19,862 nt of DNA from Desulfovibrio sp. OttesenSCG-928-G15 (GTDB taxonomy: Bacteria; Desulfobacterota; Desulfovibrionia; Desulfovibrionales; Desulfovibrionaceae). This document shows positions 7,082 to 15,087 of the stretch, one piece after another. The position numbers and the translations under genes are program-made. Every line of letters starts with the position of its first letter. Position 1 is the stretch's first letter. The notes under the pieces were generated by a model. It did no database searches. It was not told the DNA's origin and was given only the letters and a program-made list of their open reading frames with translations. The stretch is taken from contig JAJDIC010000036.1 in NCBI GenBank assembly GCA_030266525.1, positions 1-19,862 of the forward strand, read 5' to 3'.

Positions 7082-8101
7082 CTAGCCTATGGTTTCCTTG
7101 GCCTGAAACTCTTTGTGCAAATCGCGCAGGCGGCATTTTACGTAGAGGTTTTCCAGGAAGAGGGACAAATGTTCGGAAGCCATACGGGCAAAATCTTTTG
7201 TGGTCTGGGTGACATCAATGGGCATGTCGTGGGCAAGGCAGAGAACCCCGCGAGTTTTCCTTTGAATGACAAGGGGCAGGGCAAAAACCGTTTGAAAGGC
7301 GGGCAGGTCTACCCCGCGCCCGACAAGGCGGGTTTCGGGAGAACTGTCTGAGCCTGCGCTGCAAACCTGGGTTCCGTTACGAAAAACCCAGCCGACAATA
7401 CCGTGAGACATGGGAAACGACGGGGGGGTCTGGCCCTGGCGCAACATGAGCGGAGTGTTTTCCCCTTCCACGCTGTACGATTCCCCGTCAAAGTCTCTGG
7501 TGCACAAAGTGCAGTAGGCAAATCCGGTCATGGTAGCCATAAGGTCCAGGAAGTGGCGCAGAAAATCGGCCCAGCGTGAATACTGGTGGCGAAGCGCATA
7601 GATGGTGCGCAGGGCTGCGTAATATTTGAGCATCAGGCGTTTTTCCTCCTTGCCGTCATCATCAGCCTGCATCTGGCTGATCAAGTCGGCAAAAAGGTGC
7701 AGCATTTTTTGGTCTTTTTCAGAAAAGGAATACTGGCGTTTGCTGTCAACACACAAGGCGCCGTCGCCGCCCGGCAGGGGGCAGCCGATGAAGGCCTTGA
7801 TGCTTTGCTCCTCATTACCGCTGTAATAGCCAAGGTAGTTTTGCCGCTGGTCGAAATTGGCGACTATCAGCGGTTCCTTGTTACGCAGTATCCAGCCGAC
7901 CAGGCCGCGACCGGGAACAACATCGGCGCTGAAGTCCATCTTGTTGCCAAGACTGAAGGCCGAAGCCAGGTAGTAGCTTTTGTGGCCCTCGTCATATTCC
8001 GCGCTGTGCGAAGACTCGTCCGGCAGAAACAGGGCGGCTGTATAGGCATCAAGCACACTGCACAGAATGGCGAGAATACGGTCGTAATGGGAATGTTGCA
8101 T
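7082..8101 (-). CDS. Protein with two GAF domains
   Basis: This 339-residue protein has no signal peptide or transmembrane segment. It appears to consist of two GAF-type sensor modules, roughly residues 5-150 and 175-325. Both carry the same local signature: PGRGLVGWILRNKEPLIV in the first and SHGIVGWVFRNGTQVC in the second. Each is followed by a strand pair ending in GALCVDSKRQYSFSEKD or RGVLCLAHD, which suggests an internal duplication. No kinase, GGDEF, HTH or phosphodiesterase output domain is attached, so it may bind a small molecule and act through a partner. It sits between the radical SAM gene and mreB on the same strand. The link to mreB is positional only. The ATG at 8101 has a poor ribosome-binding site; no better in-frame start is evident. 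The ligand is unknown. Confidence 0.8.
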   Translation of the reverse strand: MQHSHYDRILAILCSVLDAYTAALFLPDESSHSAEYDEGHKSYYLASAFSLGNKMDFSADVVPGRGLVGWILRNKEPLIVANFDQRQNYLGYYSGNEEQSIKAFIGCPLPGGDGALCVDSKRQYSFSEKDQKMLHLFADLISQMQADDDGKEEKRLMLKYYAALRTIYALRHQYSRWADFLRHFLDLMATMTGFAYCTLCTRDFDGESYSVEGENTPLMLRQGQTPPSFPMSHGIVGWVFRNGTQVCSAGSDSSPETRLVGRGVDLPAFQTVFALPLVIQRKTRGVLCLAHDMPIDVTQTTKDFARMASEHLSLFLENLYVKCRLRDLHKEFQAKETIG

Positions 8102-8241
8102 GAAGGTGACGCCCTGTCCGAAAAATGGAAGTGATGAGATACTACTAAACGATTACCGAAGATGGTGCAATAATGCCCTGAGGAACATTTGAGGATGACG
8201 GCCAAAGCGCCGGAGCAACCGCAAGTGCATGCGGGTGATGC

Positions 8242-9192
8242 TTATCTGGAAAAATGCTCTCTGGCTATGGCGTCAATTTTTGCCTGCAAGTCCGGTGCGA
8301 TATAAAAAGAGAAGCAGTGCATGGAGCGCCGTTTTGCCTGAGTGGCAAAGTAGGCAGCAGCAACAAGACTTTTTTCAGACACCTTGCCCGCATTCACGTC
8401 GCGAAAATCAAAAGAACGGTCTACTTCGCGAATACCCAGTTCACCGCACAGGTCAAAAAAACGGGTGATTTCCGCAACGCTATTGTTCGGCTCAAAAATG
8501 ATGTACTTCAGGCTCACCTGCATCGGGGAAGTGGCTGCCTGGACATATTTTCTGATATTTTCCGTTACTTTTGCAAAGCCGGGAAGCCCCTTGACCTTTT
8601 CATAGACTTCCGGGCTGCCTGAATCAAGGCTGATATTGATGCCCCCGAGGCCCTTGGCAAGAAGTTCGGCAATAGCCGGAGAAAATTTGAGCCCGCTGCT
8701 GTGTATATACTGTTTGTGCCCGTTGTTGGAGATAAGGCCGCATGCTTCATTGAATTCCGGCAGGATAACCGGCTCCCCGCCGCCCCAGTGAAACCACGCG
8801 TCTTTATCAAGCACGTTAGGCATGTTGAGCAGGGAGGTGATGGCCGGCAGGACGGAATAGGTCGTCTCCTCGCGCCGTTGGTGGTTCCACAGGCTGCAAT
8901 ACACGCATTTGCAGTTACAGCGAAAGCGGTGCTGGTTAAAGGTAACCGCCGCAAGTCGAAACTGCTGGCCCGCCGTATCTTCCGCGTCTTTCAGCATGCT
9001 GCACCCGGCGCACAATTCCCCGGTCTGCACCTTTCGGACGGCGTCCTGCAGAAAGGCTACATAGTCCGCCACGTTGAACTCTCCCCCGGAAAAGGGAAAG
9101 CGCGGCACCTTGATCTTCTGCACATCACAGCAGGGCTGAATGGCGTCGGGTTCAAAGTTGATTTCAGTGAGAAGTTTTGCACAAAACTTCAT
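8242..9192 (-). CDS. Radical SAM protein with extra N-terminal cysteines
   Basis: This is a 316-residue cytoplasmic enzyme predicted to hold a [4Fe-4S] cluster and cleave S-adenosylmethionine. The radical SAM motif CX3CX2C is Cys92, Cys96 and Cys99 in CNCKCVYC. It is followed by the SAM-binding motif GGGEP at 137-141 and a strand with NISLDSGSPEVYEKVKG. Upstream of the core, Cys21-Cys22 (IQPCCD) and Cys61-X2-Cys64 (ELCAGC) resemble the cysteine layout of SPASM or twitch auxiliary-cluster domains, which normally follow the core. The ATG at 9192 is chosen because GGAGAAAT lies just upstream; the frame stays open to a TTG at 9240. The substrate is unknown. Its neighbours are the acyl-activating fusion gene 104 bp upstream and the GAF gene 140 bp downstream, all on one strand. 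Confidence 0.85.
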   Translation of the reverse strand: MKFCAKLLTEINFEPDAIQPCCDVQKIKVPRFPFSGGEFNVADYVAFLQDAVRKVQTGELCAGCSMLKDAEDTAGQQFRLAAVTFNQHRFRCNCKCVYCSLWNHQRREETTYSVLPAITSLLNMPNVLDKDAWFHWGGGEPVILPEFNEACGLISNNGHKQYIHSSGLKFSPAIAELLAKGLGGINISLDSGSPEVYEKVKGLPGFAKVTENIRKYVQAATSPMQVSLKYIIFEPNNSVAEITRFFDLCGELGIREVDRSFDFRDVNAGKVSEKSLVAAAYFATQAKRRSMHCFSFYIAPDLQAKIDAIAREHFSR

Positions 9193-9296
9193 TGATTTCT
9201 CCGACAAGTATGACACCGGACACAATGGGCACAGGAGCAAGGTAGAACCGGGTGCGGCAAATGTCCAGAATGTATGTTGTAAAGGCGCTCAGGGGC

Positions 9297-12158
9297 TTAT
9301 TCGTCGTTTTGGGCGCAGGCATGTAATGAGCGGTAATCCACCTTGCCCGTTCCGAGGACGGGAATCTGCGCAAGGCGAACAGCGCGTTTTACGCTGTACA
9401 GGCTGCTCAGGCCCGCGTCGCGCAGGGCTGCGTTTATTTTTTCCGTGGTCAGCGGCAGGGTGGTGTACGCGCAAAGCTCTGCCTGGCCTTTTTCCTCGCT
9501 GCCTGGCGTTGCCTCCACCGCAAGGAAGGGCTTGCCGTCGCCGAGCAGGTCCGGGTGTACGCCAAATGCCTGTTGCAGCACGTCTTCCATCTGGGGCAGA
9601 GAAATCATTTCTCCGCCGATTTTGACAAAACGCTTGAGCCGTCCCTTGAAAAAGAGCCTGCCGGTTTCGTCCAGCGTGACCAGATCGCCGGTTCTATACC
9701 ACTCCTTGCCTTCAAAGGAAACAAAGGGGCTGGCCGGGCTTTCGCTTCCTGCCGCAAGGTAGCCGCTGAAAATGCTTGGGCCGCGAACCAGCAGCATGCC
9801 GCTTTCTCCTGTATTCGCCCTGCGGGCCAAGTATTCCCCGGTGCTTTGGGCCGCTTCCTCTTCCACAACCGGCAGGGCGCTTACCGAGGGCAGAACATGG
9901 CCGATGCTGCCTTCAACCGTAGCGTCCGGCCTGTTTACAGAGACCACGGGCGAGCATTCTGTAATGCCGTAGCCTTCGCACAGGGCAGCCTGCGGGCAGA
10001 CGGCGGCGAAGTGGTCATACACATGCTTCGGGCATTTTTCCGCACCGGCAAAGGCATAGCGAAGGGTTGCCAGCGGATTGCCCCGGTGGGCTTTTGCCAG
10101 AAGCGCTTCCAGAAAGGTCGGCGTTGCGCCGAAAACCGTCAGCCCGAAATCTCGCACCATGGCGCACAGGCGTTCGCTTTCGGTGGGGTTGGCGTGATAG
10201 GCGGTTCGCACCCCGGAAGCGGCGGGCAGCACAAGCCCCACCAGCAGGCCGAAAGAGTGGAAAGGCGGCAGCATGGCCAGCAGTTTGTCCTTGCGCTGCA
10301 CTCGCAAAACAGTAAGCACGTCGGCGGCGTTGGTCATCACATTACTGTGGCTCAGGGGCACGGCCTTGGGCCTTGCCTCGGAGCCGGAAGTAAAGAGCAC
10401 CGCCGCTGTGGAGGGCACAGCGTCCCCTTTGAGCGTGTAAGGCAGGGGGGAGCAGTGGAGCGAGGCCTGGGCAAAGGCACGCAGCTTGTCCAGGGCGGTC
10501 AGCTTTTTGCCCAAGCTTTCCGCAGGCAGCCAGGTTACTGGCAAACCGTCAAGGTCTGTGCCGTTTTTACGCAACTGCTCCAGCAGGGCGGAAGCGGTGA
10601 TGGCGTGGCGGATGCCGCACAGGGCGAGGCAGTGCTCAAGGTTACGCCTGCCCACTGTCCAGTTGATGAAGACCGGGGTTTTGCCCGCGTATAGCGCGGC
10701 CAGCCAGAAGACCAGGGCGGCAGGCACGGCGGGCAGCATGATGCCAAGACGCTCGCCGGGAAGGGGGGCTATCTGCCTGGCCAGGGCCAGCACACCGACG
10801 AGCAGTTCCTTGCGGGTGCGAAGGCCGGTACGGTCGGCTGTGAGCGGGCGTTTGGGAGCGGCGGCTGCGTTTTGAAAAAAGGCGTCCACGCAGGAAGACG
10901 CGCCGCCGGCAAGGTCCAGCGGCGCCTCGTCATCGTCGTCCGGAGCGAACCATGCTTGCGGAGCGCGGGTTTGGTCTGCCCCCTCCGGAGAAGCGGAAAG
11001 TTCGCCGCTTGCGGCGAGCAGGCAGTCGCCCACAGTGCCGAGGGCTTCCGGGCTGGAAATGCTGTGGCCAAACTCCTGCTCCAGGGCGGCGGACAGTTCC
11101 ATGGCAGCCAGAGAATCCATATACAAATCCGCGCCAAGCTTCATTCCCGGGTCAAGGGGCTTTTCCGGCCCAAGGCCCGCGTGTTCGCGCAGCAGGGCGA
11201 ATACCTTGTCGGTCATTTCCCGGGAAAATCGGGCCGGGTTGCTATTTTGCCCGGCCTCTCCCCAGGCCGGTTCGCCGGGAGCGGGGCCGGAAATGGAGGC
11301 GGAAGCGGAGGGCGGGGCGGGGAAAAAGGGTGTTTCCTTGCGCCAGAAGTAGCGAGGCACGAAAACGGGCGGGGTTTCGGCCTGATTGTAAAAATCTTCA
11401 AGGTAGCGGTTCAGGGTCATTTTGTCTGCATGGCGCGGCAGGTCTTTGGCTTCGACCACGGTAATTTCCACTTCGCGCCTGGGGGCAAGGAAAAAAAGGT
11501 TGCCGGGCAAGGAGAGCAGCCCCTTCCACAAGGTTTTGAGAAAGCGGGGGTGGCTGCCGCTTGCCCGACTGAAGCTGCTGCCCCACAGGCCCTTGCTGCG
11601 CACGAGCAGCACCCGGGCTTCGGGTACTTCCGCCAGAATCTGGGCGGCGGCCGAGTTGCCTCGCAGGGATTCCTGCGCAGAACGGTAAATGCGCCCGGAC
11701 GGGTAGACAAGGATATTGTCGCCCTGTTTGACTCCCTGAATGATGTCTTTCATCCCCTTGTTCACTCCGTCAGACCCGCTTCGTCCGGCAATGGTCATGT
11801 CGGGAATAGTTACGGCGCGAACAAATTCAGCTATTTGCTGCCGCACAGGGCCGCGCAGTTGCGCTTCATCCACCAGGGGGCGCGGGGCAAGGCCGGCTAA
11901 CTGGGAGTATAGGATAATCGGATCGATCAGGGCCGGATGGTTGGGCATTATCAAAAAGCCCGGAGATGGGGTGGCGGGCCGGGGCTCATTTACCGGGACC
12001 GGGCCGGCAGCTCCTTGGAGGTCAGGTGCTTTGGGGGAGCAGGTAATGTTTTCAAGCCCCTGCACGCGGACCCGATATCTCACAGACAGAAGCAGACGCA
12101 AAAAAAGGCCCAACGGACTGTGGGCACAGGAAGCAAGGGAGTTTTCGAGGGTATTCAT
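9297..12158 (-). CDS. Fusion of PlsC-like acyltransferase, acyl carrier and acyl-activating (AMP-forming) domains
   Basis: The 953-residue protein has three recognisable parts. Residues 1 to about 250 are a PlsC-like glycerolipid acyltransferase, with the catalytic HX4D motif His74-Asp79 in MPNHPALID and YPSGRIYRS further on. Residues about 310-385 are an acyl carrier domain, with phosphopantetheine site Ser349 in YMDSLAAMEL. Residues about 425-945 are an AMP-forming acyl-CoA/acyl-ACP synthetase, with LFTSGSEARPKAVP (Thr590), GYGITECSP, YRTGD (Asp825) and RLKRFVKIGGEM. The first and last parts match the E. coli Aas arrangement, which re-acylates lysophospholipids with free fatty acids; the internal carrier domain adds about 230 residues. 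The expected role is fatty-acid activation onto the built-in carrier and transfer to a lysophospholipid at the inner membrane. The substrate is inferred. The gene is divergent from dgkA, across a 265-bp gap. Confidence 0.9.
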   Translation of the reverse strand: MNTLENSLASCAHSPLGLFLRLLLSVRYRVRVQGLENITCSPKAPDLQGAAGPVPVNEPRPATPSPGFLIMPNHPALIDPIILYSQLAGLAPRPLVDEAQLRGPVRQQIAEFVRAVTIPDMTIAGRSGSDGVNKGMKDIIQGVKQGDNILVYPSGRIYRSAQESLRGNSAAAQILAEVPEARVLLVRSKGLWGSSFSRASGSHPRFLKTLWKGLLSLPGNLFFLAPRREVEITVVEAKDLPRHADKMTLNRYLEDFYNQAETPPVFVPRYFWRKETPFFPAPPSASASISGPAPGEPAWGEAGQNSNPARFSREMTDKVFALLREHAGLGPEKPLDPGMKLGADLYMDSLAAMELSAALEQEFGHSISSPEALGTVGDCLLAASGELSASPEGADQTRAPQAWFAPDDDDEAPLDLAGGASSCVDAFFQNAAAAPKRPLTADRTGLRTRKELLVGVLALARQIAPLPGERLGIMLPAVPAALVFWLAALYAGKTPVFINWTVGRRNLEHCLALCGIRHAITASALLEQLRKNGTDLDGLPVTWLPAESLGKKLTALDKLRAFAQASLHCSPLPYTLKGDAVPSTAAVLFTSGSEARPKAVPLSHSNVMTNAADVLTVLRVQRKDKLLAMLPPFHSFGLLVGLVLPAASGVRTAYHANPTESERLCAMVRDFGLTVFGATPTFLEALLAKAHRGNPLATLRYAFAGAEKCPKHVYDHFAAVCPQAALCEGYGITECSPVVSVNRPDATVEGSIGHVLPSVSALPVVEEEAAQSTGEYLARRANTGESGMLLVRGPSIFSGYLAAGSESPASPFVSFEGKEWYRTGDLVTLDETGRLFFKGRLKRFVKIGGEMISLPQMEDVLQQAFGVHPDLLGDGKPFLAVEATPGSEEKGQAELCAYTTLPLTTEKINAALRDAGLSSLYSVKRAVRLAQIPVLGTGKVDYRSLHACAQNDE

Positions 12159-12314
12159 CCGGGTACTCTGACGCGAAAATACAAAAAAGCAAAGCGAAAA
12201 TGCTCGGGAGACTGCCTTCGTGGCCCCGTGCTTGATTATTTTCCTCTATGAGGGCATGAATATGTTACAAGGGGTTTCATAACAGGCCCGTGGTCTGTTT
12301 GTGAAGACCGCTCT

Positions 12315-12336
12315 GCCGAAAAACGTGGTTTTCGGC
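12315..12336 (+). promoter_or_regulatory. Hairpin in the gap between the acyl-activating fusion gene and dgkA
   Basis: GCCGAAAA (12315-12322) pairs with TTTTCGGC (12329-12336) around a 6-base loop. This is one of two clear stems in the 265-bp divergent gap (12159-12423). The gap must hold promoters for both directions, but I found no convincing -35/-10 pair. Confidence 0.3.
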
Positions 12337-12360
12337 TCGCTGGCGCCGCCGGTTGCGGTG

Positions 12361-12380
12361 CGCCGGGCGCTTGTCCGGCG
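12361..12380 (+). promoter_or_regulatory. Second hairpin upstream of dgkA
   Basis: CGCCGG (12361-12366) and CCGGCG (12375-12380) form a perfect 6-bp GC stem with an 8-base loop about 44 bp before the dgkA start. It probably lies in the 5' leader of dgkA. Its function is unknown. Confidence 0.25.
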
Positions 12381-12423
12381 TTAGAAATCAAGTACGGGTC
12401 GTGAGGGTCCGGCGGGAGTCTAG

Positions 12424-12786
12424 ATGATAGGGAAACACCTTCGCCATGTCTTTGGAGCTTTGGGTTATTCGCTGGACGGACTGAAGGAGGCTGTTCGTAC
12501 GGAATCTGCCTTTCAGGAAGAGTTGGCTGCCTTGGCTGCGATTGCGCTCATTTCCTTCCTCCTTTTCCCTCCCGGTTACTGCCTTGCCCTGTGCGCCGCC
12601 TGGCTTTTTGTCATGGCCCTGGAGCTTTTGAACATGGGCATTGAAAGCCTGGCTGACCTGGTAACCAAAGAAATTCATCCTCTGGTGAAACGCGCCAAAG
12701 ACGCCGCTTCGGCGGCCATTTTGGTGGGTATTTGCGCCAACGCCCTGTTGTGGGCGGGGGCGTTGTATCAGTGCTATTTGCAATAG
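12424..12786 (+). CDS. dgkA: Diacylglycerol kinase, small integral membrane type
   Basis: This 120-residue protein matches the DgkA family, an inner-membrane trimer that phosphorylates diacylglycerol to phosphatidic acid. The N-terminal amphipathic region has GLKEAVRTESAFQEEL (residues 19-34), the counterpart of the E. coli segment around Glu28. The core motif is ELLNMGIESLADLV at 67-80, with Glu67, Asn70 and the catalytic Glu74 (E. coli Glu76). RAKDAASAA follows at 90-98. Three hydrophobic segments are visible, at about 35-48, 52-69 and 97-116. The ATG at 12424 is preceded by GGGAG. It lies 63 bp upstream of the kor operon on the same strand, with a weak terminator-like hairpin between. Its lipid role pairs with the divergent acyltransferase fusion. 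Confidence 0.95.
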   Translation: MIGKHLRHVFGALGYSLDGLKEAVRTESAFQEELAALAAIALISFLLFPPGYCLALCAAWLFVMALELLNMGIESLADLVTKEIHPLVKRAKDAASAAILVGICANALLWAGALYQCYLQ

Positions 12787-12809
12787 AGCCTTCTTTTCCC
12801 GGCTCTTTC
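12785..12809 (+). terminator. Weak terminator-like hairpin after dgkA
   Basis: AGAGCC (12785-12790) pairs with GGCTCT (12801-12806), then TTTC. The stem starts inside the dgkA stop codon. The short stem, 10-base loop and short T-run make it a weak candidate. It could partly separate dgkA from the kor operon. Confidence 0.35.
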
Positions 12810-12849
12810 GCCTGCTTCATAAACGAGCCTTTGCTCATGGGAGAACTCT

Positions 12850-13074
12850 ATGGACGCGGTTTGTATCAATACGGCCTGGTGCAAAGGGTGCGGCATTTGC
12901 GTTGCCTTTTGCCCCAAACAGGCCCTTGAGCTTCGCAACGACAAGGCCGTGCATCTACCGGAAAACTGTATTGTCTGCGGCATGTGCGAACTGTACTGCC
13001 CGGACCTCGCCATTCAGGTTGATACGTCCCAAAAAACCAGAAAGGCTTCCGGTAAAAAGAAGGAGGCGGCATAA
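12850..13074 (+). CDS. korD: 2-oxoacid:ferredoxin oxidoreductase, ferredoxin-like delta subunit
   Basis: This 74-residue protein has two CX2CX2CX3C-Pro clusters: Cys11, 14, 17, 21 and Cys40, 43, 46, 50. It would therefore hold two [4Fe-4S] clusters, as the delta subunit of four-subunit 2-oxoacid:ferredoxin oxidoreductases does. It should carry electrons from the catalytic subunits to free ferredoxin in the cytoplasm. The C-terminal tail is lysine-rich and not conserved. Its stop overlaps the next start as TAATG, so it is translationally coupled to korA; AGGAGG at 13061-13066 inside its 3' end serves korA. The ATG at 12850 follows GGGAGAAC. That it belongs to the kor complex rather than being a free ferredoxin is inferred from this coupling. 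Confidence 0.93.
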   Translation: MDAVCINTAWCKGCGICVAFCPKQALELRNDKAVHLPENCIVCGMCELYCPDLAIQVDTSQKTRKASGKKKEAA

Positions 13075-14273
13075 TGAGCGGGCGAAGGAAAAATGCCGCC
13101 AAAACGGTCGGGCAAAACACGCAGTCGGCTGAATCCTTGTGCTTCGTGCAGGGCAACGAAGCCTGTGTGCGCGGGGCGCTGTATGCGGGGGTGAGTTTTT
13201 TTGCCGGGTATCCGATAACGCCGTCCACGGAAGTTGCCGAGCATCTGGCCGAGCTTTTGCCGAAAAAGGGCGGCGTCTTTATTCAGATGGAGGATGAAAT
13301 AGCCTCCATGTGCGCGGTTTGCGGCGCGTCGTTGGCTGGCGCGAAAGCCATGACTGCAACGTCCGGCCCCGGCTTTTCCTTGAAACAGGAAGCCATCGGC
13401 TACGCCTGTATGGCAGAAATTCCCTGCGTAGTGGTAAACGTGCAGCGCACGGGCCCAAGCACGGGGCTTGCCACCAAGGTCAGCCAGGGCGATGTGAACC
13501 AGGCCCGCTGGGGAACGCATGGCGACCACTCCATCGTAGTGTTCACAGCCTCAACCGTGCAGGATGTGTTCAGCATGACCGTCGAAGCGTTTAATGTAGC
13601 GGAAACCTACCGCACCCCGGTCATTCTGCTGCTGGATGAGGTTGTCGGTCACATGCGGGAAAAGCTGTGCATTCCGCAGGAAGGCGAACTCGATGTGGTG
13701 GAGCGACTGCGCACGGAAGTCAAGGCCGGGGTCAACTATCATCCCTATTTGCCAAGAGAAGACGGCAGACTGCCCATTTCCGACTTTGGGGGGGTACATC
13801 GCTACAATGTAACCGGTCTGTATCATGACATTTTCGGTTTCCCTACCGAAAACCCGGAGCAGGTGCGCAAGCTCATCTACCATCTGGTGGACAAAATCGA
13901 AAACCGCGCCCATGTGTTGGCTAGGTACAAGGAATATTATCTGGAAGACGCGGAGCATGTGATTGTATCTTACGGCTCGTCAGCCCGTAGCGCGCGGCAC
14001 CTTGTAGAAGGCCGCCGGATCAAGGGCGACAAGATAGGCCTTCTGGAGTTGCAAACCCTGTGGCCCTTCCCGGCCCAGGTGGTTCGGGAAAAAACGGCCC
14101 GCGCCAGAAACGTGTTTGTGGTTGAAATGAACATGGGCCAGGTGCTTACCCAGGTCAAACAGGCGGTGCTCCACCCGGACAGGGTGTTCCTCGTCAACCG
14201 GCTGGACGGCATGCTCGTCACCCCCACTGATATCGGCCAGGTCATGCGCATCATCGAAGGAAGGGGGTTTTAA
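13074..14273 (+). CDS. korA: 2-oxoacid:ferredoxin oxidoreductase, alpha subunit
   Basis: This 399-residue subunit belongs to the pyruvate/2-oxoacid:ferredoxin oxidoreductase family, which converts a 2-oxoacid plus CoA to an acyl-CoA and CO2 using thiamine diphosphate and ferredoxin. The N-terminal domain begins GNEACVRGALYAGVSFFAGY and has the family motif YPITPSTE at residues 46-53. It continues with MEDEIASM, ATSGPGFSLKQE and VNVQRTGPSTGLATKVSQGD, as in KorA/VorA alpha subunits. The C-terminal part (LLELQTLWPFP, VVEMNMGQ) is the transketolase C-like domain. The start at 13074 overlaps the korD stop by one base and has an AGGAGG site. korB begins one base after this stop. 2-Oxoglutarate is the likely substrate because sucCD are in the same operon, but other oxoacids cannot be excluded from sequence. 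Confidence 0.95.
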   Translation: MSGRRKNAAKTVGQNTQSAESLCFVQGNEACVRGALYAGVSFFAGYPITPSTEVAEHLAELLPKKGGVFIQMEDEIASMCAVCGASLAGAKAMTATSGPGFSLKQEAIGYACMAEIPCVVVNVQRTGPSTGLATKVSQGDVNQARWGTHGDHSIVVFTASTVQDVFSMTVEAFNVAETYRTPVILLLDEVVGHMREKLCIPQEGELDVVERLRTEVKAGVNYHPYLPREDGRLPISDFGGVHRYNVTGLYHDIFGFPTENPEQVRKLIYHLVDKIENRAHVLARYKEYYLEDAEHVIVSYGSSARSARHLVEGRRIKGDKIGLLELQTLWPFPAQVVREKTARARNVFVVEMNMGQVLTQVKQAVLHPDRVFLVNRLDGMLVTPTDIGQVMRIIEGRGF

Positions 14274-14274
14274 T

Positions 14275-15087
14275 ATGGCTTTCCGTTCATTTATCCGGGA
14301 GCGTTTTTTTCCGCATATCTGGTGTGCCGGTTGCGGTCACGGTATGGTTCTGAACGCCATTTTGCACGTTGCTGACGAACTTGCCCTGGACCAGTCCTCT
14401 TTGTGTATGGTGTCCGGCATTGGCTGCTCGGCCAGGATTTCCGGGTATGTGGATTTTCACTCCATGCACACCATGCACGGGCGCGCGCTGGCATGCGCGA
14501 CAGGGCTTAAAATGGCCAGGCCCTCGCTCAATGTCTTTGTGCCCATGGGCGACGGCGACGCCACCGCCATTGGCGGGAACCATTTTATCCACGCCTGCCG
14601 CCGAAATATCGACCTTACCGCAATCATTTTCAACAACCGGATTTACGGTATGACCGGCGGGCAGTATTCCCCGCTTTCGGGCGAGGGCATTCTCGCTACC
14701 ACCGCGCCTTACCGTAGTATTGACCCGGCTTTTGACACGGTGCAACTGGCCCTTGGCGCAGGTGCGAGTTTTGTGGCCAGGACCACCGCCTTCCACGTCA
14801 AGGAAATGCAAAGCCTGATTAAAAAGGCTGTGTTGCACAAGGGCATGTCGGTCGTGGAAATTCTGGTGCAGTGCCCGACGTATTTCGGCAGGCGCAACCG
14901 CCTTGGCGGGGCTGTTGAGATTTTGCAGAGCTATCGCGACGGCACCGCGTTGATCGGTTCGCAAAAACTGGCGGAAAACCCGGAGCTTATAGCCAGGGGC
15001 GTGTTCCGCGACGAAGTACGCCCGGAATATTGCGAGGAGTATGGCAAGGTTGTCGCCAGGGCCATGCAGGAGGCGCATAATGGATAG
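14275..15087 (+). CDS. korB: 2-oxoacid:ferredoxin oxidoreductase, beta subunit (TPP-binding)
   Basis: This 270-residue subunit binds thiamine diphosphate and a [4Fe-4S] cluster. The thiamine diphosphate motif starts with GDGDA at residues 92-96 and ends with the FNN of IIFNNRIYGMTGGQ about 28 residues later. Cluster ligands are probably Cys17 and Cys20 (WCAGCGHG) and Cys51 (SGIGCSARISGY), plus a later cysteine. HTMHGRALACATGLKMA is typical of the family. The protein ends in the region that overlaps the start of korC by 8 bases, indicating translational coupling. Together with korA it forms the catalytic core. Confidence 0.95.
   Translation: MAFRSFIRERFFPHIWCAGCGHGMVLNAILHVADELALDQSSLCMVSGIGCSARISGYVDFHSMHTMHGRALACATGLKMARPSLNVFVPMGDGDATAIGGNHFIHACRRNIDLTAIIFNNRIYGMTGGQYSPLSGEGILATTAPYRSIDPAFDTVQLALGAGASFVARTTAFHVKEMQSLIKKAVLHKGMSVVEILVQCPTYFGRRNRLGGAVEILQSYRDGTALIGSQKLAENPELIARGVFRDEVRPEYCEEYGKVVARAMQEAHNG

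Noticed and set aside
9555..10694. Plus-strand open frames of 300-380 codons opposite the acyl-activating fusion gene (also 10872-11900)
   Set aside because: The minus-strand protein has all expected motifs. The plus-strand products show none.
12341..12356. Sigma-54 (-24/-12) promoter before dgkA
   Set aside because: TGGC and TTGC are present, but the spacing between the GG and GC elements is one base too long and the rest of the consensus is missing.
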